This document shows positions 60,961 through 64,000 of a stretch of DNA of 64,000 nt, piece by piece. This stretch comes from Progne subis subis. Taxonomy: Eukaryota > Chordata > Aves > Passeriformes > Hirundinidae. The position numbers and the translations under genes were made by a program. Location: assembly GCA_022316685.1 (NCBI GenBank), contig JAKJHU010000030.1:10664360-10728359 (forward strand). Direction: 5' to 3'. How positions within the stretch are numbered: position 1 is the stretch's first letter; each line of letters begins with the position of its first letter. Below the pieces are notes generated by a model. That model saw only the letters and a list, made by a program, of their open reading frames with translations. It did no database searches and was not told the origin of the DNA.

Positions 60961-62405
60961 TAAATGTTCTTCCCTGCCAAGGGAGTTATCACCTCTGAGT
61001 TCACTTGTATAAGGACAAAGAGACAGTACTGGCTTCACTGAGGGGGGTACTTTGCACATTGGCTTGTCCCCTGAATATTTGAACCATCAGTGCTCCAGTC
61101 CCTTCCACTATCACCTGTGAATACATTGTTCTTCACAGATCTAGGATGATTGGGCAATACCCCTTTATCTTATCTCGAGTTCCTGTCACAGTCCAAATTC
61201 CAGTTAGTTGGCCTGTTTGGTGACTGGTGGACTTCAGTGGTTGAAGATGAACAGCTGTTTCTTTTTTTGCAGTTTGCTATAGTGGGCAAAGGTCATCCGA
61301 TAATTTTAGAAATGTTTAAGCCATTAAGCATTTGTCACTCACAGAATGTAGTAGAGGAAACACAGAACTGAGGTCTTTCATCCAGTTCTCATTATGCACA
61401 ATTTAACAATATTTTATAAATACAAGAGGTGAAGAACATTTCTTTTTTATGAGGACTATGACTGGTATGCTGTTGTTATGACTCAAAAGGAGACTTTTTA
61501 CAGACTCTCTAGCAAATCTCAATGCCTCAGAAATATTTGTGATTTTTATTTAGTATGTTGGAAAGAGCAAGAACTGTTTTCTAGCTGACTGAAATGTTAA
61601 AAGGAATTTGTGGAAATTGGGATTATGTCAGTCTCATTAAAATATTAATTTTAAAGTCAGATTAACTATAATATTTTAGATTTTTGAGCTATTTTTGTTT
61701 AGAAGGAGTCTTTTCCCCTTCCAGACTATCACCAAGGCAAATTTTCTTTGAAGATATGTTTGAAATTTTTTTTCATCGCTTATAGGGGACAGATTTGGGG
61801 TCTGGAGGAAAGAATAAGGAATATGTAACTGTGACTGCAGCAGCAAGAAATTCTCATCAATGGACAAAACAGCATTTAGACGGACGTACACAGTTTATTT
61901 GTATAACATATATTCAAAATAATTTGGAGAAATGACACAGTATATTATTTCTTCTTCCTTTAATAACTTAAAAAAAAAAAAAAACCAACTTTTGGAGTTT
62001 TGATTTGTCAAGTTTTTTGGTGGATTCCATTTTGGTAGTTTGGCAGGTAGTTTGAGATGTTTACATTGTTCAGAAAAATTACTGATGATACTTAGTTATT
62101 TAATGTTCACTTCTGTTGATTTTCATGGTCAAGTTAAATGGTCTTTATCAAGCCAGAGAAATCAATTTGCATGTTTTCTGTTTTCTAACCAGCCTTTTCA
62201 GTTAGTACAAGCACTAATGCACGGTTGTTTTGGTTTCCAGCAATCTTTCATTTCTTCTGACTCCCTGTTGCCTTTGGCATCCTTTCACATACAAGCACAC
62301 ACCATTACACAGGTAAAATACAAGTGCTAGAGCCTCCACATATTTTGTACAGCTCTGAGGAACTTACTCTCAATTTCTCAGGTGTTTTATTGAAATCTGG
62401 TTTGG
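60961..62405. other. AT-rich DNA, no gene recognised
   Basis: A17 lies near 61969-61985. The first 130 bases could be very decayed CR1, but I cannot support it. No gene is seen. Confidence 0.5.
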
Positions 62406-62411
62406 GACAGT

Positions 62412-62799
62412 TGTTACCCGGGTTTTTCTGAGCTTTCTTATTAGCCTTCTTGAAATTCATAGTGGAGTCAGATCTTTTGGTTACTGTACAATATTAGGAG
62501 CAGTTTTCTACCTTTCCCATAGATGTAACATAAACAAACCCTTTGTTTCTCATTCTTTGTCCTTTGTTTGCATATTTCTAACCTGAAAAACAACTGTAAC
62601 TGACAGTGGGTCTGGCCACTGAGGCTGAGGGGTGGAAACCCAAAAAGCCAATCTTCTGCCAGATCCACAAATGTATAAAAAAGTAAAGAATAAACAAAGA
62701 GGGTCTTCCTTCTCTCTCCGCTCTCTCAGGAAGCTGGAAGAACCTCTGCTTGCGAATGATTTCTGTCTGCACGTTATTGCTTTGTGTGTCTCAGCGACA
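62412..62799 (+). mobile_element. 5' LTR of a class II provirus cut by the window edge
   Basis: This 388-bp LTR starts TGTTACC and ends GCGACA directly before a primer binding site. It is the same family as the solo LTR at 17673-18056, and homology ends at both proposed boundaries. TATAAAA lies at 62674-62680 and AATAAA at 62689-62694, unusually close together. The left flanking hexamer is gacagt (62406-62411). The matching right copy should lie beyond the window. Confidence 0.92.
62674..62680 (+). promoter_or_regulatory. TATA box of the 62.4-kb LTR
   Basis: TATAAAA is conserved in position in the homologous solo LTR (17789-17795, minus strand), which supports it as the family's promoter element. 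Confidence 0.7.
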
Positions 62800-62801
62800 T
62801 C

Positions 62802-62819
62802 TGGTGACCCCTAGTGAAC
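62802..62819 (+). promoter_or_regulatory. Primer binding site, tRNA-Trp-like
   Basis: The site begins TGGTGACCCC two bases after the LTR end. These ten bases match the tRNA-Trp primer site used by alpharetroviruses, and the remainder (TAGTGAAC) diverges. Confidence 0.7.
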
Positions 62820-62870
62820 GAATGTTTTGGTGAGATTTTTCTTCCTCTCTTTACCTGGTTTGTGTTTATT

Positions 62871-64000
62871 ATGGAGGATTCTTTAGTCTGGAAACTTTGG
62901 GAGGATATCTTGGAGCGGAAAGGTGCTCAGATATCCCAAGAGGGGCTTCAGAGTCTATTCACATGGGGCAGGTGACATGGATTCTTTCCCACTCTGGGAT
63001 CTATACTAAATTGAGGAGAGTGGCATGCCCTGAGGGACTGTATGCTGGACTCCCTTGATATAGAATATGATGAAGAACTCGCAAGGGTGTATTTGCAGTG
63101 GAAATTATTTGAGAAAGCTGTGTTTAAGTCGACCCTCCCCAGCTCGCAGACTAGCAGCCCCGTTCCTGCGCAGGGGGGGTTCCCCCCCCTTGGGTTCCGG
63201 CGCTGGTCTCAGGCAGAGGAGGGGCAGAGCCCCACCAAGCCCGGGGCCGGTTCTGCCAGCCCCCACGCAGTGGAGCCGCCGGAGCGGGGCAGGGCTGGCC
63301 CCGCCAGTCCCGTCTGCCCCCGGGCCGCCGCAGGATGATGCTGGAGGCAAGGCCCTGGTCAGCCTCTCGGTGGGTGCCGCCCCCCTGCGTGGGCTGACAG
63401 CTTCACCCCACTCCGGAGTTGGGGGGGCCGCGGACTCCCGCGCCCCTGCGGGACCCCTTATCGGGGGGGTTCCGGACACTCCGCCTCCCATGCCGGCCCT
63501 ATGGGCTGCTGGCGATGCTCGCGGGGCGGGAAGAGGCTCTGATGTGGCCGGTTCTAATGAGCAGCCAGCAGGGACCGACGCGGCCCCACCAGGGAAGGAG
63601 GCATGATCTCCGCCTCCGCTTAGAAGCGATGCGAATTCCCCAGCAGTTGTGCCTGCTGCAGAGGCATCTGATCGGTCTCCGGTGGCCGGTGCGGGCTCCA
63701 GCTCCGCTGCGGATGCAGCGAGCCCGACACCAGCGGCTAACCCAACCCCGCTCCCGCTTCCTGCTGCAAGCGCTACGGCTGCGGCTACGGGCGGCGAGGT
63801 GGTTAAGCTCAGCGCAAACAGGGACACGGCTGGAATGCAGCCGGTCTTTGATAAGAGCAAAAGTTCCCATGCTGTTGGCTCTTCAACAGCAGCTTGGACG
63901 CCGCCTCCTCGTCAGGTGACCGTAAGGCCAGGAGACCGCAGCCAGTTCTGGGACGAAATAAAGGCTAAGGTTGAAGAATTAAGTGCTGGTGCAGGACTTG
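62871..64000 (+). pseudogene. Start of gag of the second class II provirus, broken and truncated by window end
   Basis: An ATG at 62871, about 50 bases after the primer site, opens a matrix-like frame, 'MEDSLVWKLWEDILERKGA'. Stops fall at codon 35 (62973-62975) and codon 48 (63012-63014). The same frame resumes to about 63120. A GC- and CpG-rich Pro/Ala/Gly/Ser-rich linker follows (about 63120-63800), with a change of frame near 63130-63330. Gag-like sequence ('QFWDEIKAKVEEL') runs off the window at 64000. Capsid, pol and env would lie to the right. Composition contrasts sharply with the AT-rich flanks. The 251-codon ORF on the opposite strand (63860-63105) is a by-product of the high GC content. 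Confidence 0.75.

Noticed and set aside
63105..63860. 251-residue ORF on the minus strand
   Set aside because: It lies antisense to the GC-rich gag linker; high GC removes stop codons. Alanine/glycine-rich with no motif.

Overview
The window looks like songbird (passerine) nuclear DNA from an AT-rich, gene-poor stretch. Three things point there. Eight or so CR1 LINE copies carry the avian 3' end, 'ttggaaggga' followed by an ATTCTATG-like end. One tRNA-Ile-headed SINE with a CR1-type tail matches the zebra-finch TguSINE1 type. Several endogenous retrovirus (ERV) LTRs are of avian class. I found no host protein-coding exon, tRNA gene, rRNA gene or CRISPR array. Nearly all short ORFs are random frames or microsatellite translations. 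The only recognisable protein-coding material is decayed retroelement gag/pol and CR1 ORF1/ORF2.

Layout. 0-10 kb: G/T-rich microsatellites, a minus-strand solo LTR with a perfect 6-bp target duplication (1267-1905), a degraded LTR (2522-2883), an ERV1-like solo LTR (4129-4581), an old CR1 and the SINE (9311-9434). 10-22 kb: three plus-strand CR1 fragments, a pure 45-copy TCTCC array (10796-11020), a possible LTR near 14.7-15.2 kb, and solo LTRs at 15501-16107 and 17673-18056. 22-42 kb: a 609-bp solo LTR with perfect 6-bp duplication (22253-22861), a 100-bp tandem duplication (28381-28580), a CR1 with ORF2 remains (29513-30265), an internally deleted CR1 (35297-36290), and otherwise plain AT-rich DNA. 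42-45 kb: a 5'-truncated ERV-L-like pol pseudogene followed by an 881-bp 3' LTR with 8-bp inverted ends. 45-56 kb: mostly unannotated DNA, a possible LTR at 48.65-49.34 kb, a CR1 scrap and a long CTTT array. 56.7-61 kb: a CR1 split by a minus-strand betaretrovirus-like provirus with two LTRs, a tRNA-Lys-like primer site, a decayed gag and a scrap of integrase, flanked by GTCTCA on both sides. 62.4 kb to the end: the 5' half of a second class II provirus (LTR, tRNA-Trp-like primer site, start of gag), cut by the window edge. Its LTR is the same family as the solo LTR at 17.7 kb.

These pieces do not form a working pathway. They record successive insertions: CR1 first, ERVs later, many LTRs reduced to solo copies by recombination, and microsatellite growth. 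I saw no convincing undescribed biological system. The most notable structures are the nested and internally deleted provirus, the internally deleted CR1, and the pure pentamer array.
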